Source: JBNJDW01 sp051745265 (GTDB lineage Bacteria > Pseudomonadota > Alphaproteobacteria > Micavibrionales > CSBR16-224). From it: a stretch of 5,132 nt of DNA. The stretch covers positions 1 through 5,132 of the forward strand of contig JBNJDW010000139.1 in NCBI GenBank assembly GCA_051745265.1. Reading direction: 5' to 3'. This document shows, piece after piece, positions 4,752 to 5,132 of the stretch. The notes under the pieces were generated by a model. It was not told where the DNA came from and did no database searches. It saw only the letters and a list, made by a program, of their open reading frames with translations. Within the stretch, counting starts at the first letter, position 1. The number at the start of each line of letters is the position of its first letter. The position numbers and the translations under genes were made by a program.

Positions 4752-5132
4752 TTATTTATGACGCCGGGCGGCGTTGTTTTTTGATGGTTTTCGTTTGGAT
4801 TGGGGCGGGTTGATTCGCTTTTGCGCGACTTTGAAATTAAAGGCGTCGCCGATCGTGACCGGCAGGGTCATCTGAATAAAATCGAAATAGGCGCTGATGG
4901 TTTTACGGGTCAGCGGGCAGTTGGTGTTTTCGGCTGTTTTGGTGATTTTGCGTAAACGCTGACCATCAAGCTTTTTACCTTTGCGAAAATCGCCGGCAAC
5001 AGCGGCAAAATCCTGTTTTAACTGTCGGCCCATTTTTTGGCTCAGCGTGTGACGGCGGGTGAGATCCAGTGCCAGCGCCACGGTTTTGCGGGGGCTGAGC
5101 TTATGAATATTGATGTTCTCACAGGCTTTGGC
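4752..5132 (-). CDS. unrecognised basic protein, N-terminus beyond window edge
   Basis: The frame is open from the right edge to the TAA at 4754-4752, 126 visible codons, so the real start probably lies outside the window. A GTG at 5081-5079 is the only notable internal start, and the readable upstream residues (AKACENINIHKLSPRKT) run smoothly into it. I do not recognise the family. The visible part is largely helical in character, without membrane segments, and contains HKLSPRKTVALALDLTRR, KMGRQLKQDFAAVAGDFRKG and ISAYFDFIQMTLPVTIGDAF. The last 23 residues are rich in Lys, Arg, Asn and Pro and look disordered, which could suit contact with nucleic acid or another polyanion, though that is a guess. 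It lies upstream of and on the same strand as the carboxypeptidase pair, but 253 bp away, so it is probably a separate unit. Confidence 0.6.
   Translation of the reverse strand, partial: AKACENINIHKLSPRKTVALALDLTRRHTLSQKMGRQLKQDFAAVAGDFRKGKKLDGQRLRKITKTAENTNCPLTRKTISAYFDFIQMTLPVTIGDAFNFKVAQKRINPPQSKRKPSKNNAARRHK

Overview
The window looks like a chromosomal core-gene segment of an alphaproteobacterium with moderate GC, roughly 50% by eye. The grounds are a NadA of the long type, a CMP-KDO synthetase whose QGDAPL motif matches the divergent version I remember from Rhodobacterales-like bacteria, and a D,D-carboxypeptidase carrying a C-terminal SPOR domain. A KDO-activating enzyme also implies a Gram-negative envelope with lipopolysaccharide or capsule. 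I cannot name the genus.

Layout. Bases 1-845 (minus strand) hold most of nadA, quinolinate synthase, cut by the left edge. Bases 846-982 are a divergent intergenic region with a good sigma70-type promoter for nadA. Two copies of a palindromic operator-like sequence sit on it, one in the -35/-10 spacer and one at the probable transcription start. On the plus strand, kdsB (983-1786) and a histidine-phosphatase-fold gene (1799-2440) form a two-gene unit with a 12-nt gap, the second gene's ribosome binding site overlapping the kdsB stop. Bases 2441-2510 are a short convergent gap with no clear terminator. On the minus strand, a D-alanyl-D-alanine carboxypeptidase with a SPOR domain (3161-4498) is followed after 8 nt by an exported TPR protein (2511-3152), and the two are probably co-transcribed. 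Upstream, bases 4499-4751 hold no convincing gene but several inverted repeats, including a perfect 14-bp palindrome. Bases 4752-5132 (minus strand) are the C-terminal part of a basic protein I do not recognise, cut by the right edge.

Functionally the window combines NAD de novo synthesis (nadA), KDO activation for surface polysaccharide (kdsB, perhaps with its phosphatase neighbour) and peptidoglycan remodelling (carboxypeptidase-SPOR plus TPR partner). I see no tRNA, rRNA, CRISPR array, insertion sequence or prophage signal. The content is mostly ordinary housekeeping. The points most worth a second look are the twin operators on the nadA promoter, the phosphatase that lacks the usual second catalytic histidine, and the dyad-rich region upstream of the carboxypeptidase. 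I found no strong case for a wholly new system.
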